From Torymus aiolomorphi (taxonomy: Eukaryota > Arthropoda > Insecta > Hymenoptera > Torymidae): 64,000 nt of DNA. Within the stretch, counting starts at the first letter, position 1, and each line of letters opens with the position of its first letter. This document shows positions 35,248 to 45,444 of this stretch, piece after piece. A program made the translations under genes and the position numbers. The stretch covers positions 171,667,797 to 171,731,796 of the forward strand of contig CM070874.1 in assembly GCA_036365515.1 (NCBI GenBank), in the 5' to 3' direction. The notes under the pieces were generated by a model. It was not told the origin of the DNA. It made no database searches and worked only from the letters and a program-made list of their open reading frames with translations.

Positions 35248-36547
35248 TTAGGCACTGAAATCCGATAAAATTTGTCGAGTGGAGTCAATTTCGAGAATGT
35301 TATCGTATTCGGCATAAACAATGCAGTTTATCGTAGTTGCCGGTGCGACTTTGAAGCCTACTTCTATACGCACGCTACCAGACCGCACGAGATTCCAGTG
35401 TGTGTGACAGTGAGCCGATAAGTCAGGCGTGAGATCGAAGGCTGTGAGAAAATAGCCCTGTGAATAATTGGTTCTGTTTATGCCGAGACCCTCGTTGAGG
35501 AAATGTATACCGGTGCCCGAGTAGAGTCTTTGAAAGGCTTCGATAAACGATGCATTGTCCCCGGTAAAGTGCGGCTGTAATGGTTTGCTCGGAATTTGAA
35601 CCCCATCGACGTAGAGGGAGAGGTAATTTATGTCGAAGTGTTGAAAGTTGAAAGGATTAAGGCGTCGATTTCCGTTGAACGCTCTGTTATCTACGAAACC
35701 GATGATTACGCGTTTCGGCAGTTGGCCTAGAATTGCATTATCGATGCTGTCGCCGTGTATACCGGCGTGAAGCGTGAAAGTTTTGATTTCGACGCGTGTT
35801 ATGGGATACTTGGCAGTTGCCTTGGCCAATGTATTGGCGTGCGCGATTAAAATACCGGGGTTTATTTTCACGCGGCGAATAATGAGCGTAGCTTCTTTTA
35901 TCCTTATACCAAATTGCCCCTCGTCTGTGCTGTCCATCAGACAAAAGGCGTTTTTGCCCCGCACTAGGCGCACGCGCATTTCGACACCATTGATAAGCAT
36001 TTTATCTTGATTAAACAAGTCGCAGTGCAGATGGCCAATTATATCGAATGTCTCCGCCGATCGTATAGTTTTGACGATTGATGAGTCCCTTGTTAGAGCC
36101 CACTCCTTGATTTTGCGGGGTGGCCTCGAAGCAAGCCGGTGTGTCATCGTACCAGAGACTAGCCGTCAGATGAGACTCTTTCGCTGCCGGCGAATAACTC
36201 AACAGCGACTCGATGTAAGCTCTGCAGGGATACGCGTTGTTCGGCGGCGAGACAAGTTTTTGATTGAGAAAAATATCGATTTGATTGAACATTGAGTGAA
36301 GAAGGTTGTTTACGGGCGCGACTTTTAAATTCACGTCGGGATCGGCGACCGGTAATATCTGTGCCTTTACGTACAGCATGGTATGCGCGAGATCGATGTA
36401 ATGCTCGCTGGCGCTGGGTACGACATATTCGATCGGGGCATCGCCTTCATCGCTGATCGATGACACAGGCTTATAGTTCAGAAAACTGCTGCCTTCAATC
36501 GAAGTTTGAGTCGCAGGGAGTGTAAAAAGGTCCAGCTCGCTCGACAT
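35248..36547 (-). pseudogene. Polinton major capsid protein (double jelly-roll), frameshifted
   Basis: The start is ATG at 36547 (MSSELDLFTLP). The first frame carries IDLAHTMLYVKA, HSMFNQIDIFLNQKLV and YPCRAYIESLL, then HLTASLWYDD. The second frame (35248-36147) carries FDIIGHLHCDLFNQDK, GVEMRVRLVRGK and a long C-terminal part. These phrases are those of Polinton hexon-like capsid proteins, which build the icosahedral shell. The two frames overlap at 36011-36147 and the reading must shift near 36060-36090, so one indel splits the gene. Total length of about 435 codons is normal. Confidence 0.9.
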
Positions 36548-36590
36548 GCACTCTGACGAGTGCGAAAAATGAAAGACATTTTTTTTCTAT

Positions 36591-37109
36591 TTATTTTGGC
36601 CCGAAAATATCGCTAACGCTTCGAAAAGTCGGTGTTTTGCGTTTTTTTCTACCTCCTTTGCGTGATTTTCGTCCGCCTGCTGCTGCCGGTGCTTTTATGG
36701 CCCTCTTGTGTTTGGTGTGTGCGATGCGAACAGCGCTGCGTGACTTTCGCGACTGACGTCGCCATTTGATGCGTTTGGATGTTTTATAGCCTGAACCTTT
36801 CATAACTTCTGCTATTTTCTCGGCCGCTTTACGCTTGAGATTTCGACCGGATTCTCGGGCCCTCGTTTTTACAGCCTCCTTGAAACTGCTACCTGTGTTG
36901 GCAACGTCGTCGAGAACTTTTATACCTGCGCGCAGCGTCTCCTTACCTACTGCCCTAGCGCCGCTCGTGACATATGGCAGAATGCGTCGAAAGAGGCCAC
37001 CTAGCCACGCGCCTACACCTCGGCCCCTCTGACATATCGAGCCGGCAAAAACGTTTCTCACGCCACCACCCCCGATCTGTTCGTCGTAATAGCGAGTATA
37101 ATGCGCCAT
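36591..37109 (-). CDS. Basic Polinton virion protein, pVI/pX-like (172 aa)
   Basis: Intact. The N-terminal third is glycine-rich with an amphipathic stretch (GAWLGGLFRRILPYV). The C-terminal half is extremely basic (KRIKWRRQSRKSRS, GGRKSRKGGRKKRK) and it ends SVSDIFGPK. It lies between the minor and major capsid genes. The arrangement resembles adenoviral cement/core proteins that bind DNA and membrane inside the virion, and matches a conserved Polinton gene at this place. The function is inferred from composition and position. Confidence 0.75.
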   Translation of the reverse strand: MAHYTRYYDEQIGGGGVRNVFAGSICQRGRGVGAWLGGLFRRILPYVTSGARAVGKETLRAGIKVLDDVANTGSSFKEAVKTRARESGRNLKRKAAEKIAEVMKGSGYKTSKRIKWRRQSRKSRSAVRIAHTKHKRAIKAPAAAGGRKSRKGGRKKRKTPTFRSVSDIFGPK

Positions 37110-37110
37110 G

Positions 37111-37923
37111 CTATCGATTGCGCCTAAAGTGTAGCGTTACCGTCAACGTATCATACTCGAATGGTATGCGCCGCCCGTGCTGATGTCTTATATCTATAAT
37201 AACGTTATTAAAATTGTGATAGAGAAGCGGTATGTAGTGAGCGGGTGCAAAGCGCTGGACAGTGCTGCATCCATATCTGAATTTAAAGGTATCCATGGAA
37301 ACTATGCGCAAGAGTGCCGCTAGAGTATCCCCCACTGTGTAGGGTTCGCATATGTGTGTGTAAACGTACAACTGGTCGGGAATTGCTCGAGAGAGCGATG
37401 CAGGTCTCGCGGCGACTATGTCCCTTTTACCCTCGTCGTTTAGAGTGGTAAAAGGTATTTTTTGTTTTTCCGGTGTGTCATCGAAGCCAAATATACGTCG
37501 CATTTTTTCGTTGAAATGAGTCTCGTGTAGCTGCGAGCAGTCGCACTTGCGTCTTATCGCGTAATAGCCGCGACGTGTTTTAACGGGTTCGAGCATTTGA
37601 TGCCGATAGGTTTCATTTGAGCGGTTTATCGCGTCCGCCAGCTCAAAGAGTGAGTCATAAATTCCAACGGGTATATTACAATATTTTTCCTCCACGAGTT
37701 GCGCATCGTCGTCGTACGTGGAAAACTTGTAGAAGGCGTCCTCCTCTTGAAAATGTACGACGCTGCATGGTACGTGTATTTCCACCAACCCTACGAACGA
37801 TTCGCCGTGTAATTTGATCTCGCGCGGTAAGTGTGTCGTGAAGCAGCTAGTCTTATTATCGGGAAAGTAATTCATACTGCTGTTGCTAGACAGCACCATG
37901 TAAAAATCTTCGTACGTGTCCAT
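37111..37923 (-). CDS. Polinton minor capsid (penton-like) protein
   Basis: Intact, 270 residues, from ATG at 37923 (MDTYEDFYMVL). It has N-terminal SNSSMNYFPDNKTSCFTTHL, then GLVEIHVPC, and C-terminal DIRHQHGRRIPFEYDTLTV, all typical of Polinton minor capsid proteins (single jelly-roll, fivefold vertex). It is followed after 1 bp by the pVI-like gene and preceded by the integrase. The frame is unbroken, unlike the major capsid gene. Confidence 0.85.
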   Translation of the reverse strand: MDTYEDFYMVLSSNSSMNYFPDNKTSCFTTHLPREIKLHGESFVGLVEIHVPCSVVHFQEEDAFYKFSTYDDDAQLVEEKYCNIPVGIYDSLFELADAINRSNETYRHQMLEPVKTRRGYYAIRRKCDCSQLHETHFNEKMRRIFGFDDTPEKQKIPFTTLNDEGKRDIVAARPASLSRAIPDQLYVYTHICEPYTVGDTLAALLRIVSMDTFKFRYGCSTVQRFAPAHYIPLLYHNFNNVIIDIRHQHGRRIPFEYDTLTVTLHFRRNR

Positions 37924-37932
37924 GCTTGCTTT

Positions 37933-39050
37933 TTACGCGATTTTTTCGAGCTGACTCGCTTTTACCCAAGAATTAAATTTATCCGGATAGCCGAGCCACT
38001 TGACAAGCAGCTGCTTGTTGGCGCCGCGCTCTTTCTCGCGTACGTCGCGTTCGATCTTGAAATTCTTATCGGCCGCCAGACGCTCGCGCCCGACGCATAC
38101 GAGTTCCTCTTTGTAAAAGAAGCCGTATATGAGCTCGTCGTTCAAGTCCTGAAGAATGTACGTGTGCAGCCCTTGCCGTCGCGATACTCGCGTTATCTTA
38201 AAAATTTCCTCGCTGAAATTGTTCTCGTATCCGCGCTCGAAGGTGTTTTTTGTTCGACAGATGCGCACGAGATCTCCCACATTGAATTTACCATGCGTCG
38301 CTGTGACGTAGCGCCACCGTCGCCGTCGATAATTGGAGCTCGCGCGCTTGGCCAAGTTTTCTCGCGCCTGCGCAGCGTTGTAGATGTCAACATTGGCGGG
38401 GCGCATCCGCGTGCCGCTGTGTAGAGAATTATTGTACGCGTAGACAATTTTTTGCAAAACGTCGATATATCGTTTGGTGTTTTGATGGGAAAAATATCGC
38501 CACATTCGCTTGCGCAGTGTCCTGTTGAGACGCTGAACGACCGCTGCCTTGATATCGGGATTCCTGGCGACACGAAAGTTAATTCCCCGCCGGTCAAGAA
38601 GTTTTTGAAACGCTGCACCGGTAAATTCTTTGCCTCGATCGGTCTGCACGCATAAGGGTAAACGTGGTTGTGCTCTGTCGATAATGCGTTCGAATGCGTC
38701 GGCAACATTGCGCGCCGTTTTATCCATCAATGGTTCAACCCCCACGCAAACTTACCGAGTACATCGATGACTACGAGGATGTAGCAGTGACCGTCGTTAT
38801 AATCCTTTATCGATGTGAGTTGCAGTAAATCACACTCCCACACGTCGTCGACGTTGCTCACGTTGTAGGTGAGCCGTGGAAAGCGTCTTTTTATCGGGTG
38901 ATGAAGCATGTACGCGTTTTGATTGCTCAGCCAGTCGTAAATTTTTTTCTTCTTCGCCTTTGTGCTGGCTGCGTTCAAACGTAGGAAATTCCGTGCGCCC
39001 GCGTAGCCCGCCTCCTGCTCGAGGTCGTAGTACTGCTTTTCGTAAGCCAT
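37933..39050 (-). pseudogene. Polinton retroviral-type integrase, frameshifted and missing catalytic Glu
   Basis: The integrase inserts the element and makes the 6-bp duplication. I start it at the ATG at 39050 (MAYEKQYYD). The core has the first Asp in VWECDLLQL and the second in VQTDRGKEF. The third catalytic position, expected as Glu in KAAVVERFNRT-like sequence, reads KAAVVQRLNRT (codon CAG), so it is Gln. A frame change at a run of five G near 38738-38745 separates the first Asp from the rest. The C-terminus has a chromodomain-like stretch (LLVKWLGYPDKFNSWV). The indel or the Glu-to-Gln change alone should kill activity. Confidence 0.92.
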
Positions 39051-39055
39051 TGCTC

Positions 39056-39673
39056 TCACGCCAGCTTAAACTTGAGCCAGTTTTTCTTCACTTGTCTGAC
39101 GAGCTTTTTATTGCGGGTGAGAATCGGCGAGCGCGTCGAGTCGTCTGCTGTAGACAACTGCTGCTGCGCTGGCAAGCGCCGCTTGGCTGTTAGTATTTGT
39201 CCTATTTTCAGAACTTTTGGATTTCCGATCAAATCGGCGGGCTTGTCGCTCGCTTTGAGAAATTTCGGAAATTCGTAACAGCCAACGGGCGCCTCGTCCT
39301 CTGCTGCTGCTGCCTTTTTCTTTTTCTTCAGGGCGTCGAGCAGTAACTCTGTTCTGTTTGTGCGAGGTATGACACGGCCATCGATGCTCACAGTGCCTGT
39401 ATTGTCCCATTTCAGGCGACTGGACACTCTTGTTTTCCACACGTGTAGCGTGCGCCGTGTTTTGGGTGCGTGTATTTTTGGCAGGCTCTCGAGTATAGCT
39501 TCCTCGCTGAGCAGTCCGAGCGCCTCCTCTATTTCGTCGATTTCGCGCTTCGTCTCGCGCTCCGTCATTCGTTCGTTGTCTCGGAAAAAAAGATAGCGGC
39601 GTAAAATCTGTAGATAATTTAGACATTTTTCGTAATCATCACGTGCCGTTTTTGAGTGTAGAACCTCGTACAT
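39056..39673 (-). CDS. Conserved Polinton coiled-coil protein (205 aa)
   Basis: An intact frame from ATG at 39673. It has an N-terminal helical region (DYEKCLNYLQILRRYLFF, then EIDEIEEALGLL) likely to form a coiled coil. A conserved centre (WDNTGTVSIDGRVIP, then TELLLDALKKKKK) follows, and a segment PKFLKASDKPADLIGNP. The centre is one I recognise from Polinton-derived proteins in insects, where function is unknown. It lies directly upstream of the integrase, with 5 bp between its stop and the integrase ATG. Confidence 0.75.
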   Translation of the reverse strand: MYEVLHSKTARDDYEKCLNYLQILRRYLFFRDNERMTERETKREIDEIEEALGLLSEEAILESLPKIHAPKTRRTLHVWKTRVSSRLKWDNTGTVSIDGRVIPRTNRTELLLDALKKKKKAAAAEDEAPVGCYEFPKFLKASDKPADLIGNPKVLKIGQILTAKRRLPAQQQLSTADDSTRSPILTRNKKLVRQVKKNWLKFKLA

Positions 39674-39836
39674 TTCAGCGTCTAATCGTGAAAAATTATC
39701 ACCCTGTGTTTGTAAACTTTTTTCTTCCGACTCTTTTGGCTGCGTTGTATCGGCTGGAGTGGATTACGTCATAGCATGCTGTGTAGGTTGAAACATATCC
39801 TCTGGCACGAGTATCATCTTGCGTGCCCGTTCCATC

Positions 39837-40247
39837 TTATCGCGTGGCGCCGCCACCCGATCCAAATATTTTTGAGATTAGCGTTCCGAGTATTGGGGCG
39901 AGCAAGAGCGGTAAAAATGATCCGCCACTCTGAACAATCGATCGTTTCTTTGTGTGCCAATCTGTGTTTCTCCGGTGTACGTCACTGAGCTTTCTAAGTG
40001 TGTGTTTATGTCTGCGCAATCGCCTCTTGTCGGTATCGCTCAATTTTACGACCCCTTGTAAAATGTTCAACGCGCACTCGCATATGCACTTGACGAGTGG
40101 TTTGTCGGCCGTGCGCGCGATAGCCGCTCGATGTTTCTTATCGCCGTGACACAGTGCACTGAGGAGCGCGAGATTTTTCTTCGAAAAATGTTTACCGCGC
40201 GGGTGTATTCCGCGGCAGCGGTCTCCGATGCGACTGCCCGCTGCCAT
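39837..40247 (-). CDS. Conserved small Polinton protein with hydrophobic tail (136 aa)
   Basis: Intact. The middle (LALLSALCHGDKKHRAAI, then CICECALNILQGVVKLS) is a recognisable insect Polinton gene of unknown function. A basic helical region follows (RRLRRHKHTLRKL). The C-terminus has a hydrophobic glycine-containing stretch (GGSFLPLLLAPILGTLI), which could be a membrane anchor or capsid-interior peptide. It lies between the ATPase and the coiled-coil gene. Confidence 0.75.
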   Translation of the reverse strand: MAAGSRIGDRCRGIHPRGKHFSKKNLALLSALCHGDKKHRAAIARTADKPLVKCICECALNILQGVVKLSDTDKRRLRRHKHTLRKLSDVHRRNTDWHTKKRSIVQSGGSFLPLLLAPILGTLISKIFGSGGGATR

Positions 40248-40280
40248 AGTTTTTGTCCAACTGACGCGCGGCTAGCGTAA

Positions 40281-40943
40281 TCAGCGTACTTTAAGGTGCT
40301 TTGGTACGTACACGTAATGTGGCTCATGGTCGTCGGGAAAGATATTGCTACGAAATCTAAACGCGTCCAAGCAGTCCTGCGAGAGATCGATAAAGAAATA
40401 AGAATGTAGCAAGCGCGTCGCATCGACGTATGCGTCGCGTAAAAAAAGCGAGTCCTCCGGGTGAATTTGTCGCGCCAGATGTTGTATCTGTGCTTTGTCG
40501 CGAGGGTTTTTGAACAGCACGAGATATTTGGTATTTAAACTTATGTCGCGTTGTGCCTTTCCTTTGTGAAAAACATTTTGCGTGATGAATATGACGCTTA
40601 TATTTTTGTGGTGACTGCCTTTCGTGAATAAATCCAAAATAACATCACCCGAAGACTCGCGCATGAGATCGTCGAGGATTAGTAACTTTTTGTTGTCATT
40701 GTCCCGTGAATAGTCGACTACCTGCGGCAGTCCCTCTCGAAACTCGATGGTTGTGGGCGCTTGGGGCTTAAAGGCTGTTCGATATGCCTCCTGCCATTCG
40801 GCGTAATAAAATAATATACGGTGAAAGCTAGCATCGCACATTGCCGGGAGCTGTGCGAGAAAGCGCTGCACGAACAGGGTTTTCCCGCAGCCTGTGGGCC
40901 CGCACACGCAGCAGGTAAACGGATGCTTACAACGAATGTCCAT
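40281..40943 (-). CDS. Polinton FtsK/HerA-like genome-packaging ATPase
   Basis: This is the motor that would pump element DNA into the capsid. I chose the ATG at 40943 (MDIRCKHPFTC) because it puts the Walker A motif GPTGCGKT near the N-terminus, as in the family; longer readings use non-ATG starts. Walker B is KKLLILDDLM, and the sensor-like VIFITQNVFHKG follows, typical of adenovirus/Polinton A32-like ATPases. The 220-residue frame is intact. Confidence 0.92.
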   Translation of the reverse strand: MDIRCKHPFTCCVCGPTGCGKTLFVQRFLAQLPAMCDASFHRILFYYAEWQEAYRTAFKPQAPTTIEFREGLPQVVDYSRDNDNKKLLILDDLMRESSGDVILDLFTKGSHHKNISVIFITQNVFHKGKAQRDISLNTKYLVLFKNPRDKAQIQHLARQIHPEDSLFLRDAYVDATRLLHSYFFIDLSQDCLDAFRFRSNIFPDDHEPHYVYVPKHLKVR

Positions 40944-41154
40944 GTTTTTTTCACGAGGACCTCGCGCGCGACGAGAAAGACAAAGAGTACCAGGGCTACT
41001 CGACAGCCCGACGTTTTTATAATACTCGCCTGCGCGCAGAGCCAAAGAACATGCGGCGGCGGCGGCGGCGGCGCGGGCGGAGGACCACTAGTTGACCGCG
41101 AAGGTGAGAGAATCGTCGCGGTGGAGGCGGTGGACGCGGTGGCCAGCTCATGGC

Positions 41155-41194
41155 CGCGGGGACGAGCACATTACCGCGGGGACGAGCACATTAC
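41155..41194 (+). repeat. Tandem 20-bp GC-rich repeat
   Basis: CGCGGGGACGAGCACATTAC is present twice in tandem without mismatch, in the 550-bp spacer between the polymerase and ATPase genes, where the minus-strand ATPase promoter would lie. The rest of 40944-41491 shows no gene. Confidence 0.85.
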
Positions 41195-41491
41195 CGCCGA
41201 TAAGCACCACGAGCACGTTTTCAAGCGGTCAACAACAACAATTAGAACTTTTTTTTTAATCTGTAGCAGATGGGGGAAATGAATGAATTTTTTTTCCAAA
41301 AGAATAAATATATTTTTACATTTATTTTACAGCAAGAACGTCGCATACAAATATATAAATTATTTCGCTTTGTAGCCGAAAGGGCGCGAAGTACCAATTG
41401 CGAAGTACCTTCGCTTCCTCAGCACTACAGAGCAGGACTTTTTTTCGGCGCACGTGATGACTTCATGTGTGCGCGTGCGTCTGATGGCATT

Positions 41492-44400
41492 CTAATTGAG
41501 AACGATAGGTGCGGCGTCGCGCTCAAAGTACGTCGCGATCAAGCGCTCCACGCTGTCAAAATTAATTTTACGCGAATTTGAACTATTTAACGAGACGCCT
41601 TTCACCTTACAACACTCAACAGTCTCGCCGCTCGAAGGGACAAAGGCCCGAAAGGCATAAAATTTTGGCCCCCCGGAGATAAAGTCCGTGATAAATGAGC
41701 CCTCGCCATAAACCTTGAGCTCGTCTGTCATATTGCCGAGTAAACTTCTCAGAGCAGACCTGTATTCGTCTGGATTATTTCGGTTGCATTTAAATATACA
41801 CGAATCGGTGTCCATGTAGAGAACTCGCGCGGCTGTGAGCTTTTCAATGTAATTGTAAAGTTCTAGTCGTGCCTGCTCTGTCGTGTACGTGGCTAATACA
41901 ACGCATGTGCTGCGGGCAGATTCTACAGCGTCATCTACGTAGCACCAATTCGCGTACAAGAGATTTTCGCTCACTGGCAGTACATCGAAAACCTCTTGTT
42001 CCGGCGCCGCTAACAGTTTCAACAGGTCTTCGCGCGTTTTTACAATTTCCATTTGCTTTAAATTAGAGCGCTGCCCAAACTTGCCCCAGAGTGAATTTAA
42101 GCAGTACTTGGCGAGCGAGCGCAAACCGGAATTTTTTTCAATTTTATCAGCATCTAATCTGATCCCTTCGTCGCGCTCGTACTCGTCAATGTACCACTGC
42201 TTCGACACGTCGTCGACGCACCAGCTCGGCCACCCGCTGGCCTGCTGTTTAAGTCGAAGGAAAGTATTTACATAGTTGGCGAACAAACCGCCCTCGCCCG
42301 TGCGCTGGTCGTACTGCGTGCTCTCAAATTGCCATATCACGGAAATCTCGGTGATATTGTAGCCCAGTTCTACCGCCTTGCGCAGCTCGCGCACATCCCA
42401 TGTGCCTGTAAATTCACGATCTTCCGCTTGTTCGTGATTGGAATCCTCCTCGCGCAATTCGGCGCAACAAGAACGACATAGCCCGAAAATAAGGCGATTG
42501 TGCATTTTTACAGGCAGCACAGGCAGTAATAAATCACGCGGGGGTAACACGCGACATTTAAGCAGGCCCTCGACGCTCGCGAGATTGTTGTTTTGACCGC
42601 CCGTTAGCGCTGCACATTCTCCCCCGCTGTAAATACGTGGGTGGCCAATTGGAAAACGACATCTTTTACAAATATACGGGTAAAGAGAGCAAATATCCGT
42701 ATATTTGATCTCTTCGTCCGTGGTGACTCTGTACGAGGTGACGATATTCTCTGTGCGCCCACCGAAAAACGCGTCGCGCGGATCAAGCGTGATTTTACAC
42801 ATTATAGGATGATTGCTGATGTAATGCTCGATATCTAGTTGCGGAGCTTTTAACCGCTCAAAATCGCATTCCCACATCTCGTGCACTTCGTAACCGGCTC
42901 TCCTCATGTGTATAATTTTTTCACATGGGCTCTCGTAAACTTGCGCAAAAGTTTGATTAAAACGGATTTTTGTCGAATCGCGCATATTTGGAAAACACCG
43001 CGGGCAACCGTGCCAATAGCAGCCTTGAAATTCGAAAACAATTCCTTTGTCTGGTGCGGCGACGGCGGGGTAACCATCCTCTAAATAGCCCTCCGGTAAA
43101 CGAAACTCGCGCGCGCGCCCCGCGTGTACAACCTCTCGGCCGATTTCATGCTCGCAACAGAGTAGCCACTCTATAGATTTTTGAGAATGCCTGTCGGCGC
43201 GTCTATAACCGTTGGGCGGTATAATACCGATGGTATTCGCGGTCAAAAAGTTTTTTCTATAAACGTGCGAACACGCCGACGCTATAGTGCACGCTGATAC
43301 GAACGGGTCCGTATCAGACATATCTAGGAAAATTTTCCGAAATTGTATGCATACCCGCCTGAGAATTTCTACATCCATTTGACAGTACTCGACAATCTCC
43401 TTTTCCATGTCGAATATATAGTCCGGACTCGTTTCACTGTTGTAGGCAAGAAAATACTCACGAGCGGCTACGCTCATCGAGTCAGGGCCATAAAACTCAA
43501 CGGGCGGTAGAGGACCGATATAGTCCCGAGCGGCGAGAGTGTTAAACAGATGTGGAAAATAGTCCTTTTTAACGCTCTCCGGTAAACCAAAGGTCACTAG
43601 CAACGCGCTTAATTTCATCTGAAAGTAATTTATGCTATCGATCAATTTGGTGCGGCCATATTTAAGCAGTGTTACATTTTGACCACTCAAAATAACGCTG
43701 GACGAGCTATACTCGGGATTCTCGGCCAGTTCTTTTAGAATAAATTGTGCGTCAAAAGCTTTGGCATTGTGGGCGATGCATATAATTTCCGCGAAAGCAG
43801 TGTTTACCCGAATGCACAAACCTAACAGCTCTCTCACTGGATCCCGCGTAAAAACAAACTCGCGCGTCCCGCATGTGTTGCAGATAATTTTTATATCGTC
43901 GATAGCCATGCAGTGGGTACAGACCTGATGCGCGACGCACAGATTCGGCACGTGAAGCTGTATGTTTTGAGCGTACGGCGTGTCCTGGTGTGTTTCAAAA
44001 TCATAAAAAATATACAAATATTTTTTAGTCGCGTTCGCGTCATTTTCAATAATAGGCTGCATGAAGCACTGATCGTTAAACGGATGGTGTTTCATGCATA
44101 GCTTACAGTAACCGACACCGCACTCGTGTTGCCGTCTGAAAATATTCACGATCTTTAAGCAGTGTACACACAGGCGCACGACGTCGCAGACTCTCTTATT
44201 ATTTTTGTTGTACGACCCCGGCTGCTTGTGTTTCGCAAAACATTCGTGTCCAAAGAATTTGCGCCCGCAGTCTGCACACTCAATCATTTCCACGCCGTCG
44301 CTCCTACAGGGCGGTCTTACGAAACAACATTGACAAGTACGCGGACAAGTGTGTTGGTCGACACAGCGATACCCTTTGTTGCAATAAGAACAAAAAAACC

Positions 44401-45367
44401 GCGCGCCAGCCGCAGAAAATAAATTCGTAATTACGTTGAAATGACGCCGACGCTCTTCAAAAATTAAATAAATTACACCGTGAAGAAGAATATTTAATTC
44501 TTCGAACGTGTTTCGACCGTCGAAAAGCGGAGCATCGCCATTACCAAAATTTTCAATTTCGAAAACAACGATCGCGATTCCCGACGCGACAAAAAAATTT
44601 TGAAACGCTAACAGCTCGCGAAACCCGCACCCCTCGCGCGGTAAAAACACACCAGCGTCACCCACGAGTTTTTCCGCGCGTTGTTTCTGCAGGGCGCGAC
44701 GTGAATCGCGTATGTTTTTCCACTCTTTACGGGCCTCCGCGTAATCCCGCCCCTTAAGCACCAAGTGGGCTTTCGCCACTACGAGCGCGCGCGGTAAACA
44801 GAGATTATCGGCGTCATTTTGTATAGTCACTATTGAGCGCTTCTGAAGGCTGGTCGCCGTCAGAGCTCCTTTCGCGCGCATTCTACCTGCACCAACGGGC
44901 ATTTCAACGTAATAAGCTTGTAAAATAAACGTGTCGTCAATGCCTATAATCTCATTACTCTGACATATGGAACTAATTAGATTCCATAAATCAGCGATGG
45001 TGAAATTTTCGATAGGCCTGAACGAGAGCCCACCAGGACCTTGCGCAAACCGCTCGCTTCGTACGTTCACACTGATTAAATTATTACCCGGAACATGCTC
45101 CGTTATGTAGTTATGGATATCGCTAACCGCCGCTTCCATCCATAATACAACATTTTCTCCCTGACGCGGTTCACCTATTCTAAAACTAATCGTGCGCCCT
45201 TGGACACCAAACCACCGCAGGTACTGTTGCCCCTCGGCTGCAACGATGAAGCGCTCGCCGCCGCGCTGTATAACTTCATTATTCTCGGGGCTGGCCGCCA
45301 CGACGCTGCTGCTGCTGCTATAAACACCACCACCACCTACCTGCGGCGACCTGGGCCTCGGGACTCG
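41492..45367 (-). CDS. Protein-primed family B DNA polymerase of the Polinton
   Basis: An uninterrupted frame of about 1,290 codons. The N-terminal region has DNLCLPRALVVA and a large Cys/His cluster (FFCSYCNKGYRC, CQCCF, ECADCG, CKLCMKHH). The 3'-5' exonuclease motifs are YDFETHQD, IAHNAKAFDAQF and YCQMDVEIL. Polymerase motif A is TDICSLYPYI, motif B NSLWGKFGQ and motif C YMDTDSCIF, with all catalytic Asp present. These define a pPolB that replicates the element by protein priming at the TIRs. No in-frame ATG precedes the first conserved part. A strong splice acceptor (TTTTTATTTAG) sits at 45368, so a short upstream exon probably supplies the start. Unlike its neighbours, this gene has no visible lesion. 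Confidence 0.95.
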   Translation of the reverse strand, partial: RVPRPRSPQVGGGGVYSSSSSVVAASPENNEVIQRGGERFIVAAEGQQYLRWFGVQGRTISFRIGEPRQGENVVLWMEAAVSDIHNYITEHVPGNNLISVNVRSERFAQGPGGLSFRPIENFTIADLWNLISSICQSNEIIGIDDTFILQAYYVEMPVGAGRMRAKGALTATSLQKRSIVTIQNDADNLCLPRALVVAKAHLVLKGRDYAEARKEWKNIRDSRRALQKQRAEKLVGDAGVFLPREGCGFRELLAFQNFFVASGIAIVVFEIENFGNGDAPLFDGRNTFEELNILLHGVIYLIFEERRRHFNVITNLFSAAGARFFCSYCNKGYRCVDQHTCPRTCQCCFVRPPCRSDGVEMIECADCGRKFFGHECFAKHKQPGSYNKNNKRVCDVVRLCVHCLKIVNIFRRQHECGVGYCKLCMKHHPFNDQCFMQPIIENDANATKKYLYIFYDFETHQDTPYAQNIQLHVPNLCVAHQVCTHCMAIDDIKIICNTCGTREFVFTRDPVRELLGLCIRVNTAFAEIICIAHNAKAFDAQFILKELAENPEYSSSSVILSGQNVTLLKYGRTKLIDSINYFQMKLSALLVTFGLPESVKKDYFPHLFNTLAARDYIGPLPPVEFYGPDSMSVAAREYFLAYNSETSPDYIFDMEKEIVEYCQMDVEILRRVCIQFRKIFLDMSDTDPFVSACTIASACSHVYRKNFLTANTIGIIPPNGYRRADRHSQKSIEWLLCCEHEIGREVVHAGRAREFRLPEGYLEDGYPAVAAPDKGIVFEFQGCYWHGCPRCFPNMRDSTKIRFNQTFAQVYESPCEKIIHMRRAGYEVHEMWECDFERLKAPQLDIEHYISNHPIMCKITLDPRDAFFGGRTENIVTSYRVTTDEEIKYTDICSLYPYICKRCRFPIGHPRIYSGGECAALTGGQNNNLASVEGLLKCRVLPPRDLLLPVLPVKMHNRLIFGLCRSCCAELREEDSNHEQAEDREFTGTWDVRELRKAVELGYNITEISVIWQFESTQYDQRTGEGGLFANYVNTFLRLKQQASGWPSWCVDDVSKQWYIDEYERDEGIRLDADKIEKNSGLRSLAKYCLNSLWGKFGQRSNLKQMEIVKTREDLLKLLAAPEQEVFDVLPVSENLLYANWCYVDDAVESARSTCVVLATYTTEQARLELYNYIEKLTAARVLYMDTDSCIFKCNRNNPDEYRSALRSLLGNMTDELKVYGEGSFITDFISGGPKFYAFRAFVPSSGETVECCKVKGVSLNSSNSRKINFDSVERLIATYFERDAAPIVLN

Positions 45368-45444
45368 CTAAATAAAAAAAGTCAAAAACAAATTATATTT
45401 TCTTAACTTTTTTATTTTTAAACGTTTCTGATTTTTTTTTACAT

